Source: Watersipora subatra
Taxonomy: Eukaryota; Bryozoa; Gymnolaemata; Cheilostomatida; Watersiporidae
Length of the DNA stretch: 64,000 bases
Assembly: GCF_963576615.1 (NCBI RefSeq)
Contig: NC_088708.1
Span: forward strand, 50,207,196-50,271,195
Direction: 5' to 3'
The notes beneath the pieces are model-generated. The model did no database searches and was not told the origin of the DNA. It saw nothing but the letters and a program-made list of their open reading frames with translations. Every line of letters starts with the position of its first letter. Positions within the stretch are counted from its first letter, which is position 1. Of this stretch, positions 21,593-33,400 are shown in pieces. A program made the translations under genes and the position numbers.

Positions 21593-21825
21593 TGATGCAC
21601 TGTGTATTCCGAGTATTCTCAATAAATGATCATTAGTTATTACCTATTTGCTCATCAAGGTTCTAGCGGAATGGCAACGAGAACGAATTTCGCGGGTTGT
21701 AGCGAGTTAATGGGAAATGAGACTTTTAGGATAAGAACGGAAATTTTTCTACCGTATATGCCGTATACCGTGGCTCTTTCCTAGGACTATTTGGATAGGA
21801 ACTAGATTTTTCCAAAAACCCAGCT

Positions 21826-22384
21826 GGCGAACCAAAACTTCTATTGGTTTAGAATTATTGGCGACACGCTCCCTATTATTTGTTGATTCCGATATGATAC
21901 TGGCTATTCGCCACAACTATTATAGGGTGCACAACTCCGAACAGAAAAGATTTTACCTTTCACACATACTGTATGGTAACATTTTCATTACAAGACATGT
22001 CCTCATATAATTTTTTAATCGTTCACAAAAATTGGTCCTTAGATAAGTTCACCAGACAGTGTTACCGTAAACTACAAATTTGAAACAGTTAACCATGCAA
22101 AAAATATCCCAAGTAGGTTTTGAAATAAAATATGAAGCTTAACACAAAAAGAAACTAGTATTCTAAATTGCTTAAAATAGGTTGCTACATATTGGCATGT
22201 GCAAACCTTAAACACAAATAGTTTACTAATTTAGTACCTGATACTAAATCAGCATACCTAGCCGGCAGTAATTTACTAATGGCACTAATGCGAGATTCAA
22301 AAAAGATTGTCTTTGTGGTCGCTGATGTTGCAAAAATTATCTGCCGCACAGGCACACAGAAGAGCAAATCTCAATTATCAGAGG
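21826..22384. other. No feature seen
   Basis: AT-rich intergenic sequence. Confidence 0.4.
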
Positions 22385-22392
22385 GTAAGATC

Positions 22393-22738
22393 TAGTGCTG
22401 CACGATATCTTTGCATGTACATTCGATTATTTGGTCTCAAAATATTTCGAATATCGAAAAATATCGAACATTGGAGTTGTCTTCTTTTGATATATAGTTT
22501 TAGGCTTTAACATGAACGATATGAGAGGATGTAGGTTGATATCGGTTCAAAAACAGGAGTTGTTATTTCGTTACAATAAAGAGAACAGATAACTCCATTT
22601 TTGCAAAATAGTATCAGCCGATATTTCGATAAAATGTCGGCTTCGATATTCATATCGAGTTGAAAACTGACCAAATATAAAATCATGCACTGAAATATAT
22701 CGTCATATCGAATTATATCGTGCTATTGTGCAACACTA
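22393..22738. mobile_element. hAT-type MITE with perfect 8-bp target duplication
   Basis: The ends are TAGTGCTGCACGATA and the inverted TAGTGTTGCACAATAGCACG. The element is flanked on both sides by GTAAGATC (22385-22392 and 22739-22746), the 8-bp duplication typical of hAT elements. The interior is rich in atcgaa/tcgata motifs, and no protein is encoded. Confidence 0.9.
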
Positions 22739-22746
22739 GTAAGATC

Positions 22747-23620
22747 TGCTCATGCTGTGAGTGACTTTATAATACCAAAGTGATTAATATCTGCTTAATT
22801 TACATTCCTTTACAACCAGTATACTTACAGGGTTATTGGCCTTGGATGATGCTAGTGGCAGTCCAATGCACCTGCCGGTATGTACAGGGTGACAGAACTG
22901 GCCTTTCTCAGTGTATAAACTCAGCTAAGCTAAGGTAGTCAAATATTGTATTGAGCATGCAGAATTGCTAAAACAAACAAATCTTTGAGAGGTGATATAT
23001 TGATTATTTGCCTTTGCTGACTTTTTTTAAACATAACCTTTGACCTTTGATATTGAAATTGTAATAAAGTTGAGCACTTGTTGCTAGAGTGCTCGGTATT
23101 AAATTAGGGTCTATTACAAAAGGCCAAAATGATCAGAGCACAGTTTGTGAGCTCGGTAGTTTACCGTGTCTAAAATAGCTGTTGAATGTCTCGTTGAATA
23201 TAAACTCCTCTATTAGAACATTACCTCAGTAAACAAAATTGAATGAAAAACTATGAGCAGAGTTTTTTGTTTTAAAATTTTTTCTATATTCTTGCTAAAA
23301 CTGATTGGAAGGTTTTATTTATTTTTCACTGCCAACATAGTTTTTATAATTTTACTAATGTCAAGTATTTTTTGAATAGATTTCTGGTACAAGGTAACAT
23401 TATAAGTTGTTAGTTGATGATCATGTTTGGTAAGCATATCTCACTTGCAAATAATCAGTGTGTTGTTATTTAAAATAAGAATACAGTAGGCCTATGATAA
23501 CAAGCATTGAAAACATGATAATTCAGGTAGCAATATTAACAATAACAACATTGTTTAGTAAAAAGTAAGGACAGATATCAAAGTGCAGAAAGCTATAATT
23601 TGAACGTAGCGAAAAAACTC
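22747..23620. other. No feature seen
   Basis: AT-rich sequence without supported exons or elements. Confidence 0.4.
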
Positions 23621-23745
23621 CCATAGTAATAATAATAAACAATTAAAATAAAAATCATAATATTAATAGTAACCGTAATAATAATAATCATAATAATCGT
23701 AATAATAATAATAGTGATAATAATAACCATGATAATAATAGTCTT
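23621..23745. repeat. ATA-rich microsatellite
   Basis: An irregular aataataat/aataatcat tract just before a LINE 3' end. It may be the tail of a further copy. Confidence 0.8.
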
Positions 23746-23754
23746 GTGAAACTA

Positions 23755-23975
23755 TACAGAAGACAGCCATCTTAGGAACAGCTCACATTTTGAGAAAGGT
23801 CCTCTCTTAGTGGAATTGAGGAAGATGTTGGATCCTTTGGCCTTTGGTTAAGACCCGGACTCAACACGGACTAAAACCAGTCACCTACCACCACACGACT
23901 GTGAAGAAAAACTTTTATAACAGTAATAATAATAATAGTAATAATAATAACCATGATGATAATAATAATAATCTG
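23755..23975 (+). mobile_element. 3' end of an R2-like LINE, copy 1
   Basis: The plus frame starting near 23761 reads KTAILGTAHILRKVLS then stop, the conserved C-terminus of a common invertebrate non-LTR retrotransposon family. A 3' UTR of about 100 bp and an AATAAT tail (23915-23970) follow. Everything upstream is missing. Confidence 0.72.
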
Positions 23976-25612
23976 TGTATCTGATTCCTCTTAGCGTGAT
24001 ACAGACTACAGTCAGGTAGGATAAACCACATGCTCTGTATGGCTGCATTAAAACTATATCAAAAAAATAAAAATGAGCCAGAGTCACTCGTACAGGCAGT
24101 GAAGATTTTCATCCAAGACACACGGATGATGTTTGGAATACCGAAGTGTGCAGCAGTGGTTATGAAGAGGTAAACATTAGCAGGATGAGGGAATATAGCT
24201 ACCTCATGGACAGATTATGAAAGATCTCGGAGAACAAGAATATAAGTACCTAGGGGTGTTGAAAGCAGATGACATAAAAATGAAAGAAATGAAGGTCAAA
24301 GTGAGGAAGGAATTCTACAGGATAACTAAGCTACTATAACTGGAATCAAAGCAGAATGCAATCAAAGCGGTAAACACATGGTCGGTAGCTGTCCTCAGAT
24401 ACTCTGGAGGAATACTTGGCTAGACAAAAGAAGAATTACAGGGGATGGATAGGAAAACAAGAAAATTGATTACCACGAACAGAGCACAAACACCCTAGGG
24501 CTAATGCGGCAAGTCTGTATCTGACAAGGAGTGAAGGAGGATGACGACTGAAAAATGTGGAGGAAACCATCTGGCCAGAGAAATCTAAACTGTCTGACTA
24601 CATGAAATGTGAATTCAAAGGACTCACAACAAATATTTGAAGAGTTTTGAGAAGAAAGAGACCAAACAAGAGTATAAAGACACCAAGGCAGAAAAGAACC
24701 AACAGTAATGGAAGATCAAAGTCCTACATGAACAATACACCAAAATCGCAGACAAAATAGACACAAAGAAAAAATACAAATTTCTAAAGGATGGATTGAT
24801 GAAAAAGGGAAAGAAAGGGCTACTCACTGCGGCACAGTATCATGCACAACCAACGGGATGGAAAAAAGTTTATATAGAAAAACAAGGAGTAACATCATTG
24901 TGTGGAATGTGTAACAAAAGGGAAGAGACAATCTTTCATATACTCAGCGAAGGTTAAAAAATGGCACAGACCGAGTATAACAAACGACGTGACAAGGTTG
25001 CTCAACTGATTCATTGGAATCTGTGCAAGTGGTATATATTATATCACAAGAGGAATTGGTACGAGCATGAGGCAAAGAGTGTGACAGAAAACAACAAAGC
25101 AAAGAAACTGTGGGAATTTTCTATACAAAACAGACCAAATCATACCAGCCCGCAGACCGGACATCGGTGTGCAAGATAAAAAGATCGACCACACATGGAT
25201 AATTGACATAGCCGTGCCAGAAGACGCAAAGATAACCAAAAAAGAGAAAGAAAAAGTGGAGAGGTATCAAGACCTGGCAAGAGAGATAAGAAGAATATGA
25301 AAAACATCAGCGACGGTAGTACCAATAATCGTGGGAGCACTGGGAGCAGTGGCAAACCTGCACGAGCAAATGCAGCTGCTAGGCATAAAGAAGAAGGAAA
25401 TTAATAGAGTACAATTCTCTGCCCTACTAGGATCAATGAGGATACTGAGAAATGTGTTGGATATCCCAGATTAAGGGCCTGATACCAGCGTATCATCAGC
25501 TGATGAACTGAGGAAATCAACAAGGACAATAATAATGATAATAATCGTTATCATTATCGTAATAATCATAGGAATAAAAATGGTAGTAATAATAAAAATA
25601 ATAAATAAAATA
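23976..25612 (+). mobile_element. 5'-truncated, decayed R2-like LINE, copy 2
   Basis: Degraded plus-strand coding sequence in order: the end of the reverse transcriptase fingers and palm (RINHMLC, then a frameshift at the expected M-D-D box, then LKLY), FIQDTRMMFGIPKCAAVVMK, EYKYLGVL, MDRKTRKL, and a zinc-knuckle-like CGMCNKREETIFHILSE whose final Cys is lost. The C-terminal part is DHTWIIDIAVPEDAK (restriction-like endonuclease pattern) and ends at DIPD stop near 25473. An ATAAT-type tail follows to 25612. Several frameshifts and stops mean it is dead. It begins exactly after copy 1's tail. Confidence 0.82.
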
Positions 25613-26382
25613 GATTGAGTTGATATAAGCTGCACAGTTGTAAAATTTAATGTGATATTCAAAGTCTACTAGAAGGTTATAAAAAGCCCAATACCTATCA
25701 GCAAATACCTATTTAGAGTAACTAGAAGAGACTAATATGCATCGCTGACTTCACAAAAGAAGTGCATTTATATTGGATACTTTTCTCTTCATTGAAAGAA
25801 CCAAATCTAAATCTGTTGTTTTCTTGTGAGAGGCTCCGATTCACGAGGCCATGGCTGTTCACCCACCTCTACACCAACAATATTACAGTGGTTGTGTAAA
25901 AACTCAAATACCATTTCAGCTACTGTTAGTCATCTGATAAAGCCACGGAATTGCCACCTCAGATTATGGTTCACTTTGTTACCAACAAATTACGGCTGTT
26001 TCTGCGTAATCACAAAGTATTTGGATCTAAATAAAAATCTTGTTCAATATTTTCTTAATAATTGGCGTGCACTTGTGCTATGTCCATTATATTATATGAT
26101 TACATAACTTTGTCTCTTATGATTAAATTTTAATTATGTAATATTCTTTCAATACCAATCTTATGAAAGCTTGAGTTCATATCGTTACTACGGTAATAAG
26201 TTATTGAGTTCCTACAGTTATGCAACTATAAAGAATGCCAAGAATACAGGTCAATTACACTTTCGGGGCTTGTCAACAAATACATTATGCCCTGTTGATA
26301 TAGCAAGATTTGAAACATCAAACAAACTTTTAACCTATCAAAATTTCAACAAGTCCAATCAAATAGTAGGCATCATCAGAAA
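25613..26382. other. No feature seen
   Basis: AT-rich intergenic sequence with only random short open frames. Confidence 0.4.
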
Positions 26383-26466
26383 TAGCCTGTCTTGACAAGT
26401 TGTTGCTCGCCCGCTCGAGGGGGGGGGGACAACTCCGCAGAAACAACAGTTTGTCAAGACAGGCTA
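26383..26466. repeat. Imperfect palindrome around a poly-G tract
   Basis: tagcctgtcttgacaag at the left and cttgtcaagacaggcta-type sequence at the right form an inverted repeat of about 17 bp. The loop holds a ggggggggg run and a second short pair (ttgttg / caacaa). Confidence 0.75.
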
Positions 26467-26739
26467 CATCAGATAGTGAATAGGCCTATAATCTAATAGT
26501 CTATAGCATAATTGGCATATACGGATGTAACTAACAAATAGCAATCAGATAAAAATAGCCTATGGTATACAAAAATTTGTTATTGACTTTCAAGTGTTTT
26601 GTTCTGACTCTTATGTATATCAGACATATGTTTGTTTGATATTTTCTGCTTCAATCACTGATTACAATTTAGAGGAAATCAGAGATTAGCTCATATAAAC
26701 TTGCGTAACTTGCTATTACATTTGTCTGTTTGCTATTAG

Positions 26740-26862
26740 TGGGTCAAGGTCAAGGAGGAGCTGTACAACAACAACATATGTCCTTTGTGTAGCCAACTGT
26801 CGGCAAACATTGCTCAGCTGAAGACTGGTAGAGAAAAAGTTAATATGTCTATGAGTGGTTGA
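26740..26862 (+). CDS. Possible orphan exon with a CPLC motif
   Basis: A good acceptor (tctgtttgctattag) precedes a frame starting WVKVKEELYNNNICPLCSQL, then SANIAQLKTGREK, with a stop at 26860. A donor candidate (ACTG|gtagag) lies at 26828. The composition looks coding and helical with one CxxC. No partner exons were found, so it could be a relic or a chance frame. Confidence 0.25.
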   Translation, partial: WVKVKEELYNNNICPLCSQLSANIAQLKTGREKVNMSMSG

Positions 26863-27280
26863 AAGAGTTGATAGACATAGAACATAACTTCAAATGATTT
26901 TATATATCTCTATTACAAGCTGATTTAATTTGTGGTTTGCTTTTAAATGATAATGACAAGGCTACAGATCAATGACAATATGTATATGAACGGAGTTGTT
27001 TTCACTTGCAAAAAATATGTTGAGCCCTTGGTTATAAATTGAAGCTGCTCGTACAACCTTTCAGATAACTTTTAGGCAATTGAATCTACTGAAACTCATA
27101 GGATTTTGTAGTTGGATTGTTGATTGTAGGTGGAATTGGATTTGGTTGGAGTTGGATTGGATTGTAGTTGAAAAGATGGATCTTTCAACATTGAAACATG
27201 ACAAATGTTTGCTTATATATTTATAAAACTACTCAGAACACGTTACTAAATTTCAACGTTCATCAGACGAAAAACTTACT

Positions 27281-27375
27281 ATAAAACCTCTAATTGAATG
27301 TTATGGCACTCTCTTTTTCAACCCTTCCCCTAGAGTGGCGGTCAAATAGAGGTGACGTTCAATTAGAGGTTTTAT
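27281..27375. mobile_element. 95-bp MITE (ATAAAACCTCTAATTGAA family)
   Basis: The ends are inverted repeats with 18 identical terminal bases. The body carries agagtggcggtcaaatagag. It is a compact relative of the 1.3-kb element at 9365-10688. Confidence 0.85.
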
Positions 27376-27648
27376 GGCATATCTTCTGTAAATTGGAAGC
27401 ATATAATGTGTTGGTTTATTTATTTTAGTTCTATTCACCGTATTTCTAGGAAGGTATTATAGCAAGTAATCTAGTGATTGCAGGTTCACCCTTTCATGAT
27501 TGACTTCCTCAAAAATTTATTGACAAAATATTTACACCAAGCTGCCCATTAAACAAGAACAAGGAAATTTCTGGTCGCTGTTGTTATCATATCAAACTAT
27601 CAGTGTTCATTTGTTTAACACTCAACAAAATTAAAACGCTTATTCTAG

Positions 27649-27749
27649 ATCTGGCTGGGTGCTGGCTGACAGATATTATTTTCACTGTCAGTATGACTAG
27701 GAGGGTTTATGACCTATGCACCTACAATAAGATCAACAGCATTCTCAAG
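27649..27749 (+). pseudogene. Dead copy of an SLC6 TM6 exon
   Basis: About 100 bp align with the functional TM6 exon at 61048-61151, including the tag|ATCTGG acceptor, the shared tatgacctatgca core and a remnant of tacaatgagttcaacaacaa. It has two in-frame TGA codons, small indels and a damaged donor (CTCAAG|tagt). The sodium-transporter core glycines are lost. It lies 2.6 kb upstream of the live gene's first exon. It is probably what is left of a tandem paralogue or a partial duplication. Confidence 0.82.
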
Positions 27750-28970
27750 TAGTTCAGTTATCATTTAAGCATTGTGTCAACTTTTTTGTCACGACAAGTT
27801 GGTTCACTCTTGACACAGAAAATGTGTCTGATAAAATAGTTTTACATAGCAATGGGCTGAAACAATTTATTATTTTTGCTTCTAGATATCTTTATGGACG
27901 AGCTGTTATCTTCAGTGTTCAGTCATGCTACTAGATTCCAACAGATTCTCATGACAGATATTTGATGAGTAAATTGGCATACTTTAAGGTTATATTTATA
28001 CACGCTGAAACATTTAGATTGGTGCAATAAATCAGTTAAATTGCCTAGAAAAGGAAGAATGATAAATGATGATAAATGGCTTAAGTACAGCATGATGAAA
28101 GCTTTTATAAGTGCTATTCTCCCAGACCGTTATCGCTGCATGCCATGAAATTTGAAGTGTTATTTTAATGTAGCGTTTTGAGCCTTATCACTCTTATAGT
28201 AAGTAATAAATTATTTTGCGATAGTAAAACACAAACAATGCTGATATGTTACAATACTACAATAAATGATGATGTGAAACAATTGCGGTTGATGTATGCT
28301 CCTGCAGATACAGATTTCACTATAATTTATTCTATAACTATTCTGTTTAGAAACACTTGTAATTCTTAAATACTAAAACTTCTCTGAATATTGTAAACTT
28401 GAGGCCTTCTTTTTTAAAATAAGAATGTGATATAATCACTTATGTACTGTAAAATGGGTGGCCTACTAAATAGAATATAGTAACATAACAGGCTGATACA
28501 CTTTATCTATCACTAAGAAATACATCGTGAGAGTTTATTGAGGATTTAATTACCATTAATTAAATCGTAAGAATTGACATTTTAAAGCTTTCACTGTGTT
28601 CAAATAATTATACATGTATATATAAAGCACAAAGTTTGTCTTTCTTTCTTTCTGTCTGTATGTCTGCTTAGAAAAATGAAACTGCAGATATTTACGTAGA
28701 GTGACGATCTAACCAATAGTATTACGGCAACTCGCTGCAAGGAAATTTTAGTCTAATAAACCCCAGTTCCTTTTATCTCTATTTATAGGTTATAGTATTT
28801 AAAGATCCACAAGATAAGGTGGTAGGTTCAAAAGAGAACACAGATCAAAACGGGGTAATTACCTTCCTATGAGAAGTTGTATAAGACCCATATGTTTGCT
28901 TTTACCTAAACATCTGCAGTTTCTGTTCTATAAGCGAACTGACAGCCAGGAAAACAGACAAACTCAGTTT
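27750..28970. other. No feature seen
   Basis: AT-rich intergenic sequence. A short ttctttctttctgtctg tract lies near 28650. Confidence 0.4.
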
Positions 28971-29262
28971 TTTACATATATAAGTAGATAGATATATCGT
29001 AATATATGATTTTAATATATGATCGTAATATATGTATAATATTGTAACTAATGTATGATTGTAATATATGTAATATATAGTAATTTATACTGTTGTAAAA
29101 TATGTAATATATTGTAACATATATATGATTGTAAAATATGTAACATATTATAACATATGATTGTAATATATGCAACCTATTGTAACATATGATTGTAATA
29201 TATGTAATATATATTAATTTATATGATTGTAATAGATGTAATATTATTGTAATATATCTGGT
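28971..29262. repeat. AT-rich tandem repeat (gtaatatatgattgtaata type)
   Basis: Irregular copies of about 20-25 bp of tgattgtaatatatgtaata, with gaps. Confidence 0.8.
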
Positions 29263-29924
29263 TGTAACTCCATCCACCACCCAGACAACTCTGGGTACCA
29301 ATTCTAGTATTATACTAAATATGAGACCTATAAGTTTAGCTCCTAAGAAGCTCCAATCTGTTTCAAGATATCAGAACACATCTCAAATCTCGATGCTTCT
29401 GACACATCCCTTTTACATGTAGAAAACTTTGCTCCTTAACAAAGATGGCCTCCTCACCCAACTAGGAAGATATTACTAAGACTAGAGAATTTCAACCAAG
29501 ACTAAAGACTTTGCCATTAGCCCGGTTCTCAATTTCGAATAATTCAAATTATGTTCAAACTATTTCACTTTACTTCTTCAGTTGCTGTCAGTTAGGCAAG
29601 TACTCTTTGTATATTTTGCCTTGCAGTTATAATTGCTATTTTTATTGTGACTATTTCAAAATGCGCTGAGTAATTTAAAATAACTTATGCACTTTTTGGG
29701 CATTTGAAAAAATTGTGTAACTTTGAGTTATTTATAACTTTTATTACTAGTTGCAATACTATTGAGTTTTTATGTTTAAATAAGCAATAAATAATGTAAT
29801 ATTGAAATATATGATAATATAATATCTAAAGTTCTTTTGAGACTTTTTTAAAATTATCATCGGTCTCAAGGTTAGAATAATCACACTTCTGCAAGACAGC
29901 TGTAAATATATTTACAACTGCACA

Positions 29925-29961
<37 letters not shown>
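29925..29961. repeat. (TA)n microsatellite
   Basis: About 18 uninterrupted TA units. Confidence 0.97.
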
Positions 29962-29962
<1 letters not shown>

Positions 29963-30251
29963 CTAATTGCGTTTTAAAACAAATAATAGATAATACAGTT
30001 TAATGTTATAGGAATGCCTAAAGACTAGTGTGTCAGCATTTATGATTTTACTATGTTAATATTGTTCAGTTACACCCGGGGTGTAGTTGTACCTTGATTT
30101 TAATTCATCGTACCCATCTCTTCCTGACTACCTAGTTTATTTCTTGGTAGTAGTTCCATTTTCAAGCTGTTGATAATTACAAGTAAACATCAATAAGGGC
30201 TAGATTGGCTTATGAATAGCCAGCTCATGGGACATGGGAACCTCATTGCAT

Positions 30252-30290
30252 GTCCCATATATGCATAGCGTCGCATTGCATATATGGGAC
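30252..30290. promoter_or_regulatory. 14-bp dyad upstream of the SLC6 TATA box, CArG-like
   Basis: GTCCCATATATGCA (30252-30265) and its perfect inverse TGCATATATGGGAC (30277-30290) are separated by 11 bp and end 15 bp before the TATA box. Each half contains CCATATATGC, one base off a CArG box. The motif cattgca recurs around it. A binding role is inference. Confidence 0.45.
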
Positions 30291-30305
30291 GCTTCATTGC
30301 ACCCA

Positions 30306-30339
30306 TATATAAACCTGAAACCGTGACAGCCACTCATTC
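30306..30339 (+). promoter_or_regulatory. Core promoter of the SLC6 gene: TATA box and initiator
   Basis: TATATAAA at 30306-30313 is followed about 29 bp later by TCATTC (30334-30339), which fits the TCA(G/T)T(C/T) initiator. This predicts a 5' UTR of about 55 nt before the ATG at 30390. No upstream ATG occurs in that interval. Confidence 0.6.
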
Positions 30340-30389
30340 AACGAGGCTACCAGGTATAAAGCGGATCTGTTCCTATCAGGAATCTAATC

Positions 30390-30482
30390 ATGGCATCTTA
30401 TGGCGTCTCTGGACCTGTTGATGTGAAAAGCCTTCCTTGGTCTCAGAGGTTTCTTAAATCTCTGTTTGGAGACACAGACAAG
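30390..30482 (+). CDS. SLC6 exon 1 (cytosolic N-terminus)
   Basis: 31 codons, [19 protein letters not shown] onward, with donor GACAAG|gtgaga. The ATG context is aatcATGG and it follows the core promoter closely. Phase 0 at the donor matches exon 2. Confidence 0.85.
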
Positions 30483-33400
30483 GTGAGAATACTTGTAGAA
30501 TTTAGTTGGGAAATAGCTTGTTCTGTTAATCTCTAACGCTGCTCAGCTAGCAGTGTTCTTAGCAAAAAGATTTTGTGTTCTTAAAAGCAGACATGGCAAA
30601 AAACATTCATTTTTTTGCGAAGGCAAAATGTGTTTCCTAAAAGCTTAGAAATGTATACTTTTCTGGGTTATCATGGGTCCGGTTGTAGACAAGTTGGCAG
30701 TAAGTCTGGTAATGTCTGAGGTTTCTTTTATTTTATCGTATAGTGTGCAGCAGGTGGGTGTTTAAGATGCTGGTTCTCAAGAACCAGGTAGAGTTTTGAA
30801 ACAAAATTTTTTGGAGGCCTGGAGGAAGGCTTGGAGCATATGCATCAAGTTTGGAGAAAATATGCAAAAAAATATGTGGAAATGCATAGCATTTACTCGA
30901 TGGACTCACAGACACACTCACTGACAAAATGAGACTTATAGGCTAAACATACATGTGAATTTTGCAAAATTTTTATGTCATTAGGCAGATCATTGATAAA
31001 AAACCTGTGACACTGCAAGTTATTGCTCTGCAGATAGCGCTGCTCATTTTCCGTACAAGCAGCATAATTTAATGCTGCCGCCCTCCCCTTCTTTTTAAAT
31101 TACAAGGAGTTGGACTCGTTCACACGGTGATTGCTCCTAACTTTAACAGTAGTACAGCATTTGACTAACACTTTGTACTTGCTTAAACTAGTGAAATACC
31201 TTTAACTGCCATAAACTGTAGGTTGAACAATAAAGTATTGTCTATTAGGATTGAATCATGCCTATTGAATTGGCAGGAATTTTATAGTGTGCACGAACAT
31301 TGGAATCTTATGTACTCCTGCAATTCCTCTCTGTTGCATCGTGTTCTGTAAATTACTTAACCAGCTTGTCAGCCCAGCTGTCAAATAGCACCAAAATGTG
31401 TTGTGCTAGATAGTTAGCAAGGAGCGGTGCTTGGTAGGCAGCTTCAGATAAGGATTGGCAGGTATTTCCCTGCTGTCCTAAACTCTGTCCTAGACTGCAA
31501 AAGTTGTAAAGCTAGTGAATGTATAATGTCTCGGATTTTTCCTCTATTACTTTTTGTGAGTAATGAAATTTTTCAACATATTTAAAACTTCCAATTGACC
31601 TCTTCAATGTGATTGTTGTTTAGTAAAAACAGCTTATTTGTGCTGCCGGATGATTCATTCTCTTTTTGCAACAGCTTGTTTACATTCATGTTTACTGTTT
31701 ACTTATTTACCGCTCTACTACTCTCTGTTCCACTTTATTCCTTTATAATAGTATGTCAATAACACTTAGTATCTACTGTCATATCCTGACATGAATTTAA
31801 TGCATTTTGGGACTGAGCTCGTATGTCAATTTACTCGCATCTCAAGGCACCATTTCCTATATAAAACAACTAAGTAACAATCAATCCGTTACTATACTAT
31901 GAAAAAACTACCTAATTTTTTAAACACTGCAATTTTGTCCAAACTTTGCACACGGATGATTTACACCTTTCCCCAGGTTGACAAAACTATTTGGTTTCAA
32001 AACTCTGTCTGGTTTTTGAGAACCAGCCTCTTAAACAAGCACCTGTTGCACGCATTAAGGACAATTACCCTCAATGAACCTAGTTCATGAATTGTTGTGG
32101 CGAATGAGGTGGAGCAAGTTGTCTTGAAAATCTACACGCATCCTGTAAGTTATTTGATAGGCATGAATAAAAGCACCGGCAATACCAGCCTTACCGCTGA
32201 TGTAACGCTGATGTAACGCTCTGTTTCCATTACACGCGTGATCAGCAAATTTAAGCCAAACCATCACGGAAACAGCATTAATTCGTGAGCTAAGCGAGTT
32301 GCGATTCGATTCGCAAAATTTAAAGGCCCGTACACACTATCGCTCAAGTCGACGATTAGCTGTGCGATTGACCGCAACAATGGGTTGCTATGACGTCATT
32401 TTGCGATGAGCGGCCACCGTAATCGTTGCTAAGATACGAATACGATGCGATGGACTTTCAACATGTTGAACTTTGACACCAATGACTGCAACTGTTAGCA
32501 TCTTGAATGGTTGTTTGTTGGCCACATCGGATGCAATTTCCACAGTTGTGAAGATTGGTGCCAACTCATATTCGTAAGCATGGCGAACTACGCTCTCGTG
32601 ATGAACTGCATAATCAGATAATTAAAAGATAACTAAAGGACCCGCAATATCACTAATGCAATTTCGTAATTTCTAATTGGTTGTTGGTTGGCGATCACCT
32701 ACAGCTCATCGCTCATAACGTGTACACCTTATCGTTGGTGATGACGTAAAAACAGCTAATCGTTGTAGTCCATCCTACAGCTAAACGCTGATTTGAGCGA
32801 TAGTATGCATGGGCCTTTATCGAACCCATCATGCTTGCGAATAATAGAAACAGCACTTGCGAATGATTCGCATTAAAATACCGCCCCAGCTATTCAATTT
32901 TAAACATTTTCAATACTTCCGTGGTCTTTTCTCAATCGAGTTTCACGTGTTTGCATCGCTAACGGCGTCGCTAGTTCTTAGCTTATAGCACACAATTCTT
33001 TCCCTTCTTTCAACAAGGTGCCAGAGAGTAAACCCGCATCATGCGAATGTCCATAGAAACGCTTAATTCGCACGATAACACAACTCCAAATCCGCATGAC
33101 GCCTGTCATGGAAACATAGAGATACCAAACGCTGATTTCTATCAAATCTTACAATAGATCTCTCCTATGTGTAGAATGAGTTTACAACATGTCTTGCTCA
33201 TGCCTCCCCTAAAGGCTGGTTCACACTGTATGTTGGAGTTGTCCAATCAACGATTATTCTTCAACTATATGCACTGTAAACCGAAAGAATCGTCGAGGCA
33301 ACTCAGATATGTTGGGAAACATTGCAGCTGACAAACTTTCTTGATATTTTGCCGAGCATCGACGATCGTCTGTGCAATGTGCACCACTGATAGTGATTGG

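Larger units (their letters stand above)
15128..21825. mobile_element. Large inverted-repeat element carrying a CARF-like/ULP1/PHD gene
   Basis: The outer ends are inverted matches. Near 15140-15230 and 21710-21825 both contain gaaaaatctagttcctatcc, a tatatacggtag motif and tcctaaaagtctc in inverted orientation. Inside lie long arms, 15675-17285 and 20026-21150, which match in inverted orientation over more than 1 kb. The unique centre (17286-20025) and the right arm encode a multi-exon gene on the minus strand with transposon-type domains. Long arms that include part of the element's own gene fit a Mutator-like DNA transposon. A transposase catalytic domain was not found, so the superfamily is inferred. 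Confidence 0.75.

Noticed and set aside
21183..21629. A 148-residue NNTPLK-repeat protein
   Set aside because: 21-bp minisatellite read in frame; no coding flanks.
15128..21825. A Maverick/Polinton-type element
   Set aside because: The protease is ULP1-like in both, but there is no polymerase B, integrase, ATPase or capsid gene, and the long arms and CARF-like part point to another type.
27870..27960. A fossil SLC6 TM7 exon after the fossil TM6 exon
   Set aside because: A tag acceptor-like site is there, but I could not align the sequence with the TM7 exon at 61777.
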